Assembly (NCBI GenBank): GCA_900549275.1 | Contig: URNU01000067.1 | Coordinates: forward strand, 1 to 7,213 | Direction of reading: 5' to 3' | DNA from: an uncultured Collinsella sp. | GTDB taxonomy: Bacteria; Actinomycetota; Coriobacteriia; Coriobacteriales; Coriobacteriaceae | DNA: 7,213 nucleotides | Shown: positions 1 through 5,393 of the stretch, one piece after another | Layout of the letters: every line of letters begins with the position of its first letter | How positions within the stretch are numbered: the first letter of the stretch is position 1 | Program-made: the position numbers and the translations under genes | Notes under the pieces: generated by a model | Seen by the model: only the letters and a program-made list of their open reading frames with translations | Databases searched by the model: none | What the model was told of the DNA's origin: nothing

Positions 1-191
1 ACGACGGAGTTGTCCTCGTCATCGGTCATCGTGGCGCTCTCGCCGGTGGTGCCCAGGGTGAGGATGGCGTCGGTGCCGTTTTGCAGGTGGAAATCGATAA
101 GGCGCTCGAGTGCGTCAAAGTCGACGCTGCCGTCCTTTTTAAACGGCGTGACGAGGGCGACGATTGAGCCCTCGAGGTTGCGGATATCCAT
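1..191 (-). other. dapA: DapA domain with possible internal translation start
   Basis: This is the N-terminal 63 residues of 4-hydroxy-tetrahydrodipicolinate synthase. It begins at a methionine (189-191) placed exactly where free-standing DapA proteins begin, a few residues before GSIVALVTPF. The methionine codon is in frame with the LysA ORF. It could serve as a second start giving free DapA, or simply as residue 474 of the fusion. The rest of the domain, including the Schiff-base lysine, is outside the window. Confidence 0.7.
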
Positions 192-1610
192 GTTCTTCTC
201 CTTCGCTTCCGCGATCTGGATGCGCTTATTCCATTGGGCGGCGACGGCCAAGCGCTCGTCTTGGGCGCGACGGCGGGCACTTTCGGCGCGCGACTTGGCC
301 AGCAGCTCTCGGCCGCTCGGCAGCACGTCGAGCGTGGCAAAGTAATCGCCCGGGCGCTCGGCACGGCGGATGAGGTCGGCTGAGCCATCGGGGCGCAGCA
401 GAACCTCGGCGGAGCGCAGACGTCCGTTGTAGTTGTAGCCCATGGAGTAGCCATGCGCGCCGGTATCGTGGATCACGAGCACATCGCCCATGTCGATATG
501 CGGTAACTCGCGATCGATGGCGAACTTGTCGTTGTTCTCGCATAGGTTGCCCGTGATGTCGTAGGTGTCCGTAACGGGTACTGTGGTCTTGTCGGCGCCA
601 CCCGGCTGGCCCATCACCGTAATGTGGTGGTAGGCGCCATACATGGCAGGGCGGATCAGATCGACGGCGCTTGCGTCGACACCGATATAGTCCTTGTAGA
701 TCTGCTTCTCGTGGATGGCCTTGGTGACCAGGCAGCCGTAGGGGCCTATCATAAAGCGGCCCATCTCGGTGCAGATGGCCACATCGCCCATACCGGCGGG
801 AACCAGGATCTCGTCGTATGCCGCGTGTACCCCCTCGCCGATGGTGTGGATGTCGTTGGCCTGCTGCTCGGGCAGATAGGGGATGCCGACGCCGCCGGAC
901 AGATTAATGAAGGCGACATGTGCGCCGGTCTCGCGCTCCAGGCGCGCGGCAAGCTCAAAGAGGATGCGCGCGAGCTTGGGGTAGTAGTCGTTGGTGACGG
1001 TGTTGCTGGCAAGGAATGCGTGGATGCCAAAGTCCTCGGCGCCCTTGGCCTTGAGCATACGGAAGGCCTCGAAGAGCTGCTCGGTGGTCATGCCGTACTT
1101 GGAGTCGCCGGGGTTATCCATGATGCCGTTGGAGAGTTGGAACAGGCCGCCCGGATTAAAGCGGCAGCTGACCGTCTTGGGGATGGGCCCCGCAACGTGC
1201 TCAAAGAACTCGATGTGGCTGATGTCGTCAAAGTTGACGATGGCGCCCAGCTTGTCGGCGAGCTCAAAGTCCGCTGCCGGCGTGTCGTTGGACGAGAACA
1301 TGATGTCGTGTCCCGTGATACCCAGCGAGCGGGCGATCATGAGCTCGGTATGGCTCGAGCAATCGCAGCCGCAGCCGTATTCATTGAGAATGGAGATGAG
1401 CGCCGGGTTGGGATTGGCCTTGACGGCAAAGTATTCCTTAAAGCCCGGGTTCCATGCGAAGGCGTCGCGCACCTCTTGCATGTTGCGGCGGATGCCCGCC
1501 TCGTCGTATAGATGAAACGGCGTGGGGAACTGCTCGACGATATGCTCGAGCGTCTCCTTGTCCACAAACGGCTGCTTGGCCGCATACGCTTCGTTGGGGG
1601 TCAATGCCAT
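1..1610 (-). CDS. lysA: LysA-DapA fusion: diaminopimelate decarboxylase joined to 4-hydroxy-tetrahydrodipicolinate synthase (3' end outside window)
   Basis: I translated this frame by hand from the ATG at 1610-1608 to the left edge and found no stop, giving 536 visible residues. Residues 1-428 are a fold-III PLP-dependent LysA, which decarboxylates meso-diaminopimelate to lysine. Visible motifs are YFAVKANPNP with the PLP lysine K64, GIHAFLASNT, NLSGGVGIPY, TEMGRFMIGPYG, DLIRPAMYGAYHHI and LCENNDKF. The LysA part ends at RRAERPGDYFATLD, the usual end of this clade. A charged Ala/Arg/Glu-rich linker covers about 429-473. DapA starts at Met474 with GSIVALVTPF and the active-site motif GTTGES (520-525); its catalytic Tyr and Lys lie beyond the window. 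DapA condenses pyruvate with aspartate semialdehyde. The 1610 ATG is the only usable start, because an in-frame stop lies just upstream (reads cta at 1626-1628 on the plus strand). The ribosome site is weak (GAGG, about 10 nt away). A lysine riboswitch precedes it. The assignment of both domains is firm; whether the product stays fused in the cell is inference. Confidence 0.9.
   Translation of the reverse strand, partial: MALTPNEAYAAKQPFVDKETLEHIVEQFPTPFHLYDEAGIRRNMQEVRDAFAWNPGFKEYFAVKANPNPALISILNEYGCGCDCSSHTELMIARSLGITGHDIMFSSNDTPAADFELADKLGAIVNFDDISHIEFFEHVAGPIPKTVSCRFNPGGLFQLSNGIMDNPGDSKYGMTTEQLFEAFRMLKAKGAEDFGIHAFLASNTVTNDYYPKLARILFELAARLERETGAHVAFINLSGGVGIPYLPEQQANDIHTIGEGVHAAYDEILVPAGMGDVAICTEMGRFMIGPYGCLVTKAIHEKQIYKDYIGVDASAVDLIRPAMYGAYHHITVMGQPGGADKTTVPVTDTYDITGNLCENNDKFAIDRELPHIDMGDVLVIHDTGAHGYSMGYNYNGRLRSAEVLLRPDGSADLIRRAERPGDYFATLDVLPSGRELLAKSRAESARRRAQDERLAVAAQWNKRIQIAEAKEKNMDIRNLEGSIVALVTPFKKDGSVDFDALERLIDFHLQNGTDAILTLGTTGESATMTDDEDNSV
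198..203 (-). promoter_or_regulatory. Internal Shine-Dalgarno before the DapA methionine
   Basis: On the reverse strand AAGGAG is followed by six bases (AAGAAC) and then ATG. This near-consensus ribosome site lies inside the coding sequence of the LysA-DapA linker. It decodes as Lys-Glu there, so it could be chance in a charged helix, but its spacing is ideal and it matches the natural start of DapA. Confidence 0.55.
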
Positions 1611-1623
1611 GTCCCGTAAACCT

Positions 1624-1688
1624 CGCTATCCAGACGGCGCCATCTGCGCATCGAATCCGTATAGCGTGGACCCAATGTCCGGATAGCG
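1624..1688 (-). promoter_or_regulatory. Probable expression platform of the lysine riboswitch
   Basis: On the reverse strand the 3' strand of riboswitch helix P1 reads CGCTATCC (1688-1681). Its exact complement GGATAGCG lies at 1631-1624, directly before the AGG of the weak ribosome site. A second partial partner, CGCTAT, lies at 1666-1661, and a small hairpin CAGATG/GTCTG lies at 1646-1631. P1 pairing and pairing with 1631-1624 exclude each other. No U-rich terminator is visible, so control of translation initiation seems more likely than attenuation. The direction of the switch is not resolved. Confidence 0.5.
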
Positions 1689-1838
1689 CTCCCGCATTGC
1701 TGCAGACAGTCCTGCGGGTGTTTCCCGCAGGCCCACCAGGTTGTTCGTGCCCAAAAAACCCAGTTCGGCGGGTTTCGCCTCCCCACGGGGTCAAAGCCTG
1801 CCGGCTCGCCCGCGGTTCTTCGTGCCCGCGCCTCTATC
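1682..1838 (-). ncRNA. Lysine riboswitch (L box)
   Basis: The reverse strand can be folded by eye into the lysine riboswitch architecture. P1 pairs GATAG (1838-1834) with CTATC (1686-1682). The conserved AGGCGCGG follows the 5' P1 strand. The AGGCGAAACCCGCCGAA segment matches the conserved part of P2. P4 is the perfect hairpin CCTGCGGG-AAACA-CCCGCAGG (1731-1711), followed by the invariant ACTGTC. P5 is CTGCA-GCAA-TGCGG, and GGAGCG precedes the 3' P1 strand. About 157 nt is normal for the class. It sits 72 nt ahead of the LysA-DapA start, where lysine feedback control is expected. Confidence 0.9.
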
Positions 1839-1840
1839 AA

Positions 1841-1859
1841 GTGGTAACGACCCTACCAC
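1841..1859. repeat. Inverted repeat GTGGTA-N7-TACCAC
   Basis: A perfect 6-bp inverted repeat lies immediately 5' of the riboswitch on the reverse strand and between the two divergent genes. It could form a small hairpin at the start of the lysA leader or be a protein site. I cannot assign a role. Confidence 0.4.
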
Positions 1860-1866
1860 GTTGCAC

Positions 1867-1895
1867 TTTACCAAACAAGAGTATTCGTATATAAC
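1867..1895 (+). promoter_or_regulatory. Candidate promoter of the M20 amidohydrolase gene
   Basis: A -35-like TTTACC (1867-1872) and a -10-like TATAAC (1890-1895) are separated by exactly 17 bp. Transcription would start near 1902, leaving a leader of roughly 87 nt before the ATG at 1989. A promoter for the divergent lysA transcript must lie in the same AT-rich stretch on the other strand, but I could not pick one convincingly. Confidence 0.5.
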
Positions 1896-1988
1896 GTTTA
1901 AAAAATGCAGGGATATGCTAGAAACATGTGTGCCACAATCCTGTATCACAATAAATTGCAACAGATATGCCTCACGAAGGGATCTTCT

Positions 1989-3176
1989 ATGACCGAGCTC
2001 CAAGAACTCCGTCGCTATCGCCGCGACCTCCATCGCATTCCGGAGCTCGATTTCGATCTTCCTCAAACCATAGCCTATATCGAGGGCGTGCTGGCACCGC
2101 TCGCTTGCGAGGTGACCCATCCGTGCCCCAGCTGCGTCTGCGCTTTCTTCGACGCTGGCGTTGGTGCCTCGCATGCCACGGCGATTCGCGCTGATATGGA
2201 TGCGCTGCCCATTGCCGAGGCAACAAGGGCGGTGTTCGCCTCGACCCATCCCGGCAAGATGCACGCTTGCGGACATGACGGACACATGGCTATGGCACTT
2301 GCGGCGGCAACCTTTGTCGACCGCACGATCCGTGAGCAGCCGGGAGCCATTAAGCGCAATGTGCTCTTTGTGTTTCAGCCGGCTGAGGAGACGACTGGCG
2401 GTGCCAAGACGGTATGCGAGAGCGGCGTGTTCGAATGCTACGGGGTCGACCGCATTTTTGGCTTTCACGTGTGGCCCGATCTGCCTGCCGGCACGTTGGC
2501 GAGTTGTTCCGGCCCGCTGCTGGCGCGTTCGAGCGAGACGCACATCCATATTCACGGTACGAGTATCCATATTGCTAAGACCTATGGTGTGCCGGTCGAG
2601 GAGTCGCACGATGCGGCCTTGGCTGCAGCGAAGTTTTTGGTTGCCGAGCGCGAGCTGATGGACGAGCTGGGCACCGACGAGCCCTGTATCGGCAAGTTTG
2701 GCCTACTGCAGGCCGGTACCGTCTGCAACGCGGTGGCGGGGGAGGCCCATGTTGCCGGCAGCCTGCGTGTGTTTACAGACGACATGTTCGACCGGGCACG
2801 CGAGGGCGTGCGCCGCGTGCTTGATGAGGCATGCACTGCAACGGGCTGCACGTACGATCTCGACTTTGCCGAGGGCTATCCGCCGGTCGACAACGACCCC
2901 GAGCTGTTTACCCGAATCGCGCCTGCTCTGCCCGAGTTACAGCTCGTGGACGAGCCGCTGCTGATTGCCGAGGATTTTGCCTTTTATCAGCGCCATCTGC
3001 CAGGTGTGTTCTTCCTGCTGGGCACGGGCGTTCCTGTCAGTCAGGATAATCCGAGCGACGCCGAGGGCTGCCCCGCCCATGCCACGAGTGCCCTGCATAC
3101 TGATACCATGCTCTTTGACGAGAAAATCCTACTCAAGGGCCTCGATGTCTACAAACGATTGCTTTTGCTTGCTTAA
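1989..3176 (+). CDS. M20D-family metallo-amidohydrolase (N-acyl-amino-acid or N-acetyl-diaminopimelate deacetylase type)
   Basis: This 395-residue protein has the length and motif order of the M20D peptidase/amidohydrolase family, which uses a two-metal centre to cleave N-acyl amino acids in the cytoplasm. Visible motifs are HRIPEL (15-20), RADMDALPI (67-75), the metal-binding HACGHDGH (92-99, with C94 and H96), PAEE (131-134), FHVWPDLPAG with H160, EDFAFY (E328, D329) and a C-terminal metal-type LHTDTM (H370). No signal peptide is present. I chose the ATG at 1989 because AAGGGA lies 6 nt upstream and homology starts there; an in-frame ATG at 1905 would add 28 unconvincing residues. It diverges from the riboswitch-controlled LysA-DapA ORF. 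That position suggests N-acetyl-diaminopimelate as substrate, but hippurate-like or other N-acyl substrates fit the motifs equally well. Confidence 0.88.
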   Translation: MTELQELRRYRRDLHRIPELDFDLPQTIAYIEGVLAPLACEVTHPCPSCVCAFFDAGVGASHATAIRADMDALPIAEATRAVFASTHPGKMHACGHDGHMAMALAAATFVDRTIREQPGAIKRNVLFVFQPAEETTGGAKTVCESGVFECYGVDRIFGFHVWPDLPAGTLASCSGPLLARSSETHIHIHGTSIHIAKTYGVPVEESHDAALAAAKFLVAERELMDELGTDEPCIGKFGLLQAGTVCNAVAGEAHVAGSLRVFTDDMFDRAREGVRRVLDEACTATGCTYDLDFAEGYPPVDNDPELFTRIAPALPELQLVDEPLLIAEDFAFYQRHLPGVFFLLGTGVPVSQDNPSDAEGCPAHATSALHTDTMLFDEKILLKGLDVYKRLLLLA

Positions 3177-3190
3177 GTGGCGAGGGATAC

Positions 3191-3212
3191 CTGTTCTAGA
3201 AAACACGAACAG
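3191..3212. repeat. Inverted repeat CTGTTC-N10-GAACAG in the toxin promoter
   Basis: Two perfect 6-bp arms (3191-3196 and 3207-3212) are separated by 10 bp, so the half-sites lie about 1.5 helical turns apart. The right arm ends 8 bp before the -10 box. This placement suits a repressor operator, for example for autoregulation by the HigA antitoxin. Its right arm is shared with the SOS-box-like sequence. Confidence 0.45.
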
Positions 3213-3219
3213 ATGTACG
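3206..3219. promoter_or_regulatory. SOS-box-like sequence (LexA site candidate)
   Basis: CGAACAGATGTACG differs by one base from the Gram-positive LexA consensus CGAACRNRYGTTCG; the change is in the right core, GTAC instead of GTTC. It lies directly upstream of the -10 box of the toxin-antitoxin operon, where a bound repressor would block RNA polymerase. One core mismatch makes this a candidate only. Confidence 0.35.
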
Positions 3220-3220
3220 G

Positions 3221-3226
3221 TATAAT
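3221..3226 (+). promoter_or_regulatory. -10 box of the higBA operon promoter
   Basis: A perfect TATAAT lies 51 bp before the toxin start. No good -35 hexamer is found 16-18 bp upstream, so the promoter may need an activator, or may be weak and controlled mainly by the overlapping repeats. Transcription would begin near 3233. Confidence 0.55.
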
Positions 3227-3253
3227 AGAGATGTAAGTCTATAGAAACGTTTG

Positions 3254-3266
3254 ACGTTATTAACGT
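3254..3266. repeat. Palindrome ACGTTA-T-TAACGT in the higBA leader
   Basis: This perfect 6-bp palindrome with one central base lies between the -10 box and the ribosome site of the toxin gene. It is a plausible operator for the HigA homodimer, or a weak leader hairpin. I see no second copy elsewhere in the window. Confidence 0.45.
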
Positions 3267-3277
3267 AAGGCGATACT

Positions 3278-3559
3278 ATGATTGCATCATATAAAGATGA
3301 AGACGCTGAACGCTTTGCAATGGGTACGCGGGTTAGGAAGTTCATTCCTTTTGAGCGGGTCGCCTTGAGGAAGATTCGACAACTGCAGATCTGCGCTTCG
3401 CTTGATGATCTTCGCGTTCCGCCAGGCAATCGTCTTGAAGCGTTGAAGGGCGATCGCGCCGGTCAATATAGTATCCGTGTCAATGAGCGCTTTCGGGTCT
3501 GTTTTGAGTGGAGACAGGGGGTGGCTTGGAATGTCGAAATCGTCGATTATCACAAGTGA
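3278..3559 (+). CDS. higB: HigB-type toxin of the RelE superfamily (ribosome-dependent mRNA interferase)
   Basis: The 93-residue product has the length and sequence pattern of HigB toxins (plasmid maintenance killer proteins), which cut mRNA in the ribosomal A site and stop growth. The diagnostic core is LRVPPGNRLEALKGD followed by YSIRVNERFRVCFEW and the C-terminal VEIVDYHK. Basic and aromatic residues at positions used for catalysis in the family are kept: K57, R67, R73, Y91 and H92. AAGG lies 7 nt before the ATG. The gene precedes and overlaps the antitoxin gene by 29 nt, the reversed toxin-first order typical of higBA. The start of the gene looks somewhat less GC-rich than its neighbours, which fits a horizontally acquired module. 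Nothing suggests it is broken. Confidence 0.92.
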   Translation: MIASYKDEDAERFAMGTRVRKFIPFERVALRKIRQLQICASLDDLRVPPGNRLEALKGDRAGQYSIRVNERFRVCFEWRQGVAWNVEIVDYHK

Positions 3560-3872
3560 TGAGACTGCGCCCGATTTGCTGTCGCCGGTGACTCCTGGTG
3601 AGCTTCTCAAAGAGGAATTTCTTGTCCCTATGGGTATTTCTCAATATCGCCTTGCTAAGGAGACCGGGATTCCGGCTCAACGCATTGGACAGATTATCTT
3701 GGGAAGGCGTCGTGTGACGGCCGACACCGACCTTCGCCTTTGCCGCTACTTTGGCCTGACGGATGGATATTGGCTGCGCGCCCAGATAGCGTTTGATCTC
3801 GAGGCGGAGAAGAGGCGCATCGAACCGGAACTGGATAAGATCGTTCCTGTCCAGCAGGTTATCGCATTGTAG
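3531..3872 (+). CDS. higA: HigA-type antitoxin, XRE-family helix-turn-helix protein
   Basis: The 113-residue product is a HigA antitoxin, which binds and neutralises HigB and represses the operon. The family signature TPGELLKEEFL (21-31) opens the helix-turn-helix region. It continues through ISQYRLAKETGIPAQRI and LGRRRVTADTDLRLCRYFGL to about residue 76, followed by the usual GYWLRAQIAFDLE tail (79-91). The ATG at 3531 fits the family start and has a G-rich ribosome site (GGGGGTGG) 6 nt upstream; an upstream in-frame ATG at 3477 would add residues read out of frame from inside higB. Overlap with the toxin indicates translational coupling. Likely operators are the repeats at 3191-3212 and 3254-3266. 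Confidence 0.92.
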   Translation: MSKSSIITSDETAPDLLSPVTPGELLKEEFLVPMGISQYRLAKETGIPAQRIGQIILGRRRVTADTDLRLCRYFGLTDGYWLRAQIAFDLEAEKRRIEPELDKIVPVQQVIAL

Positions 3873-3901
3873 TGTTCAAAGATGTTGAGGTTGGAGTGAC
3901 G

Positions 3902-4225
3902 ATGGGGCGACGCCGACAGACTGCCGTTTATAGTCCCGGTGGGTGTGGATGCGGCTTGTTGTTGCTTCCGGTTATTGCTGTGAGCATTGGCGTGATGTTT
4001 GCGCTTGCTGGACTGGCGGCAGCGGCACTTGTGCTGTTGATTGTGGCCATTGGCGTGACGATTTGGCTCTGCCGCAATCGCGAGCAACGTCGTGCCGACG
4101 GCAAGACCAATGCCGGATGGGTCGTCTTCCTGGTCATTGCGTATCTGCTGAGTGTCAGTTACTTGGCGTTCTTTATCCTGCTGCTCATCAGCACCTTTAC
4201 TGGGGAATCCGTCACGGTGGGTTGA
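3902..4225 (+). CDS. Small hydrophobic membrane protein of unknown function
   Basis: I do not recognise this 107-residue protein. After a basic N-terminus (MGRRRQ) and a Gly/Cys patch (GGCGCG, 13-18) come hydrophobic stretches at about 19-37 and 39-56. A basic loop (CRNREQRRADGK) follows, then a third hydrophobic stretch at about 72-97, so it should have two or three membrane spans. I chose the ATG at 3902 because GGAG lies 5 nt upstream. A GTG at 3872 that overlaps the last base of the antitoxin stop is the alternative and adds 10 residues. The gene begins 29 nt after higA on the same strand with no terminator between, so it is probably co-transcribed with the toxin-antitoxin pair. A link to the toxin's function is only a guess. 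Confidence 0.72.
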   Translation: MGRRRQTAVYSPGGCGCGLLLLPVIAVSIGVMFALAGLAAAALVLLIVAIGVTIWLCRNREQRRADGKTNAGWVVFLVIAYLLSVSYLAFFILLLISTFTGESVTVG

Positions 4226-4301
4226 TGCGCTGCCAGCAGGCGGTCGCGCAAAGTGCGTTTGCTCGGCGTTTGGATAGCTGCATTGGCCGTTTACCGCAAC
4301 C

Positions 4302-4316
4302 TTAGCTCTCAGCTAA
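4302..4316. repeat. Inverted repeat TTAGCT-CTC-AGCTAA
   Basis: A perfect 6-bp stem with a 3-nt loop lies downstream of the membrane-protein gene. It is AT-rich and has no following T-run, so it is a poor intrinsic terminator. A second short palindrome, TGAATTCA, follows at 4317-4324. In the rest of the gap from 4226 to 4330 I see only a TTTAAT (4327-4332), a possible -10 box without a matching -35. Confidence 0.35.
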
Positions 4317-4330
4317 TGAATTCAAGTTTA

Positions 4331-4384
4331 ATCCTTCCTACGATGTGCTGTGTGCCGGCGCGGTAGCCGGATCGTAGGAAGGAT
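4331..4384 (+). promoter_or_regulatory. Long hairpin sequestering the lipoprotein ribosome binding site
   Basis: ATCCTTCCTACGAT (4331-4344) and ATCGTAGGAAGGAT (4371-4384) form a perfect 14-bp stem. An inner stem CCGGC/GCCGG (4355-4359 with 4366-4370) stacks directly on the 3' arm, leaving a 10-nt bulge at 4345-4354. The ribosome site AAGGA of the next gene lies wholly within the 3' arm, 6 nt before its ATG. In RNA this would close the ribosome site; the 5' arm carries an anti-Shine-Dalgarno-like CCTTCC. If transcription instead starts inside the repeat, it would be a DNA operator. Confidence 0.65.
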
Positions 4385-4389
4385 GCATA

Positions 4390-4932
4390 ATGAAAAAGCT
4401 CGAAAACGATGTGCTGCTGAGCCGTCGCGCTGCACTTGGCGCATTCGCCACCGTCGCCTTGGGCGCTGCCGGTCTTCTTGCCGGCTGTGGTAGCGATAAG
4501 GCGACCGTCACTGAGGACACTGGCGATGGCGACAAGAAGGAAGAGGCGAAGAAGGAAGAGCAGTCTACGACTGACCTGGCGGTTGGTGCGACGGTGACCA
4601 CGGCTGCCGGTCTTTCCGTTGTTGTCGATTCCGTCCAGTCCGGCCTCACAAATTATGACGGTTCGACCATGACGGGCATTCACGTCACGTACGTTAACAA
4701 TGGCGATGAGGGCGCAGATTACAATATCTACGACTGGAAGGGCGAGGACGCCAACGGCGCTCAACAGAATCAGGGCTACTACAGCGAGGGCTCCGGTGAA
4801 CTGCAGTCTGGTACCCTTGCCGCCGGTGGCTCCGTGGCGGGCAATATCTACTTTGATGGCGATATCAAGAAGGCACTGTATTTTGCCAACATCTTCGATA
4901 AATCCGCGACCGCAAGCTGGGTTCTTGCTTAG
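4390..4932 (+). CDS. Secreted lipoprotein, possibly with a DUF4352-like beta-sandwich domain
   Basis: The 180-residue product starts with a lipoprotein signal peptide: charged N-terminus, an SRRAALG motif (11-17) that resembles a twin-arginine signal, a hydrophobic stretch (18-31) and the lipobox LLAGC with acylated C33. A Lys/Glu/Asp-rich flexible spacer (about 36-61) follows. The remaining ~115 residues look like a single immunoglobulin-like beta domain. They contain GIHVTYVNNGDE, YNIYDWKGEDANG and a Gly/Ser-rich strand pattern of the kind annotated as DUF4352 in Gram-positive lipoproteins. I assign that family only by general resemblance. The ligand or role is unknown. Translation probably starts at the ATG 6 nt after AAGGA, which sits in the hairpin at 4331-4384. 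The XRE-like gene follows 38 nt after the stop, and the kinase after that. Confidence 0.8.
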   Translation: MKKLENDVLLSRRAALGAFATVALGAAGLLAGCGSDKATVTEDTGDGDKKEEAKKEEQSTTDLAVGATVTTAAGLSVVVDSVQSGLTNYDGSTMTGIHVTYVNNGDEGADYNIYDWKGEDANGAQQNQGYYSEGSGELQSGTLAAGGSVAGNIYFDGDIKKALYFANIFDKSATASWVLA

Positions 4933-4970
4933 CGTGTTGATGCCGTTACATCGTTTGGGGGTGAGGCCGT

Positions 4971-5393
4971 ATGCCCGATAAGAAGCTAACCGAAGAGTTG
5001 CTCAACGAGCTGCTTGATGCCCCGAGTATCGAGGGTTATATCAAAGAGCACGACTTTGCCGCCCCGTCGCTTTCGGAGTATTTGAAACAACTTTTGGAAG
5101 AAAAGGGGCTGGAGCGTTCGCGTGTGGTGCGTATGGCCGACCTCAACGAGACGTTTGGCTATCAGATCTTTACCGGTGCGCGGCATCCGAGCCGCAATAA
5201 GGTGCTGCAGATTGCCTTTGCCATGGCGCTGACGCTCAAGGAGGCCAACCGCGCCTTGACGGCGGCAGGCGCCAATGTCCTCAACTGCAAGAACCGCCGT
5301 GACGCCATCATCATTTTCTGTATCGATCGTGGCTGCAGCCTGCAAAAGGTGAACGAGGAGCTGTATCGCTTTGGTGAGGAGACGGTGAGCTAA
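4971..5393 (+). CDS. Small XRE/cI-like helix-turn-helix protein
   Basis: This 140-residue cytoplasmic protein has three parts. The first is an acidic helical N-terminus (about 1-32). The second is a helix-turn-helix-like region (about 34-98) with LSEYLKQLLEEKGLERSRVV, GYQIFTGARHPSRNKVLQIA and the helical LTLKEANRALTAAG. The third is a C-terminal helical segment (about 107-136) with RRDAIIIFCIDRGCSLQKVN and EELYRFGEE. The region reads like an XRE-type fold in which the recognition helix lies around YQIFTGARHPSRNK. The ATG at 4971 follows a G-rich ribosome site (GTGAGG). It lies 38 nt after the lipoprotein gene and 95 nt before the kinase start. Small proteins of this sort are sometimes found beside Ser/Thr kinases, so it could be a kinase substrate or a regulator of this cluster; that is inference. 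Confidence 0.72.
   Translation: MPDKKLTEELLNELLDAPSIEGYIKEHDFAAPSLSEYLKQLLEEKGLERSRVVRMADLNETFGYQIFTGARHPSRNKVLQIAFAMALTLKEANRALTAAGANVLNCKNRRDAIIIFCIDRGCSLQKVNEELYRFGEETVS

Noticed and set aside
624..1511. Long forward-strand ORF of 295 codons
   Set aside because: It is the codon-aligned antisense of lysA, where GC-rich third positions suppress stops. Its protein is Asp/Val/Gly-rich and resembles no family, while the reverse strand gives a clear LysA.
1438..1840. Overlapping short reverse-strand ORFs at 1438-1794 and 1601-1840
   Set aside because: They read through riboswitch RNA and the lysA start in other frames. The structure of the riboswitch explains the sequence better.
1905..1988. 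Upstream in-frame ATG extending the M20 protein by 28 residues
   Set aside because: The extension has no family resemblance and no good ribosome site, while the ATG at 1989 has AAGGGA at correct spacing.
1791..2609. Reverse-strand ORF of 272 codons
   Set aside because: It is antisense to the M20 gene and runs into the lysine riboswitch region. It has no recognisable motif or ribosome site.
3251..3279. Second promoter-like pair TTGACG and TACTAT with a 17-bp gap
   Set aside because: Its -10 overlaps the higB start codon, so a transcript would begin inside the gene. The TATAAT at 3221 is better placed.
4331..4384. Reading the 14-bp inverted repeat as a transcription terminator of the upstream gene
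   Set aside because: No T-run follows the stem, and the 3' arm contains the ribosome site of the next gene at correct spacing, so a regulatory role is more likely.
4309..4764. Reverse-strand ORF of 151 codons
   Set aside because: It is antisense to the lipoprotein gene, which has a clear signal peptide, lipobox and ribosome site on the other strand.
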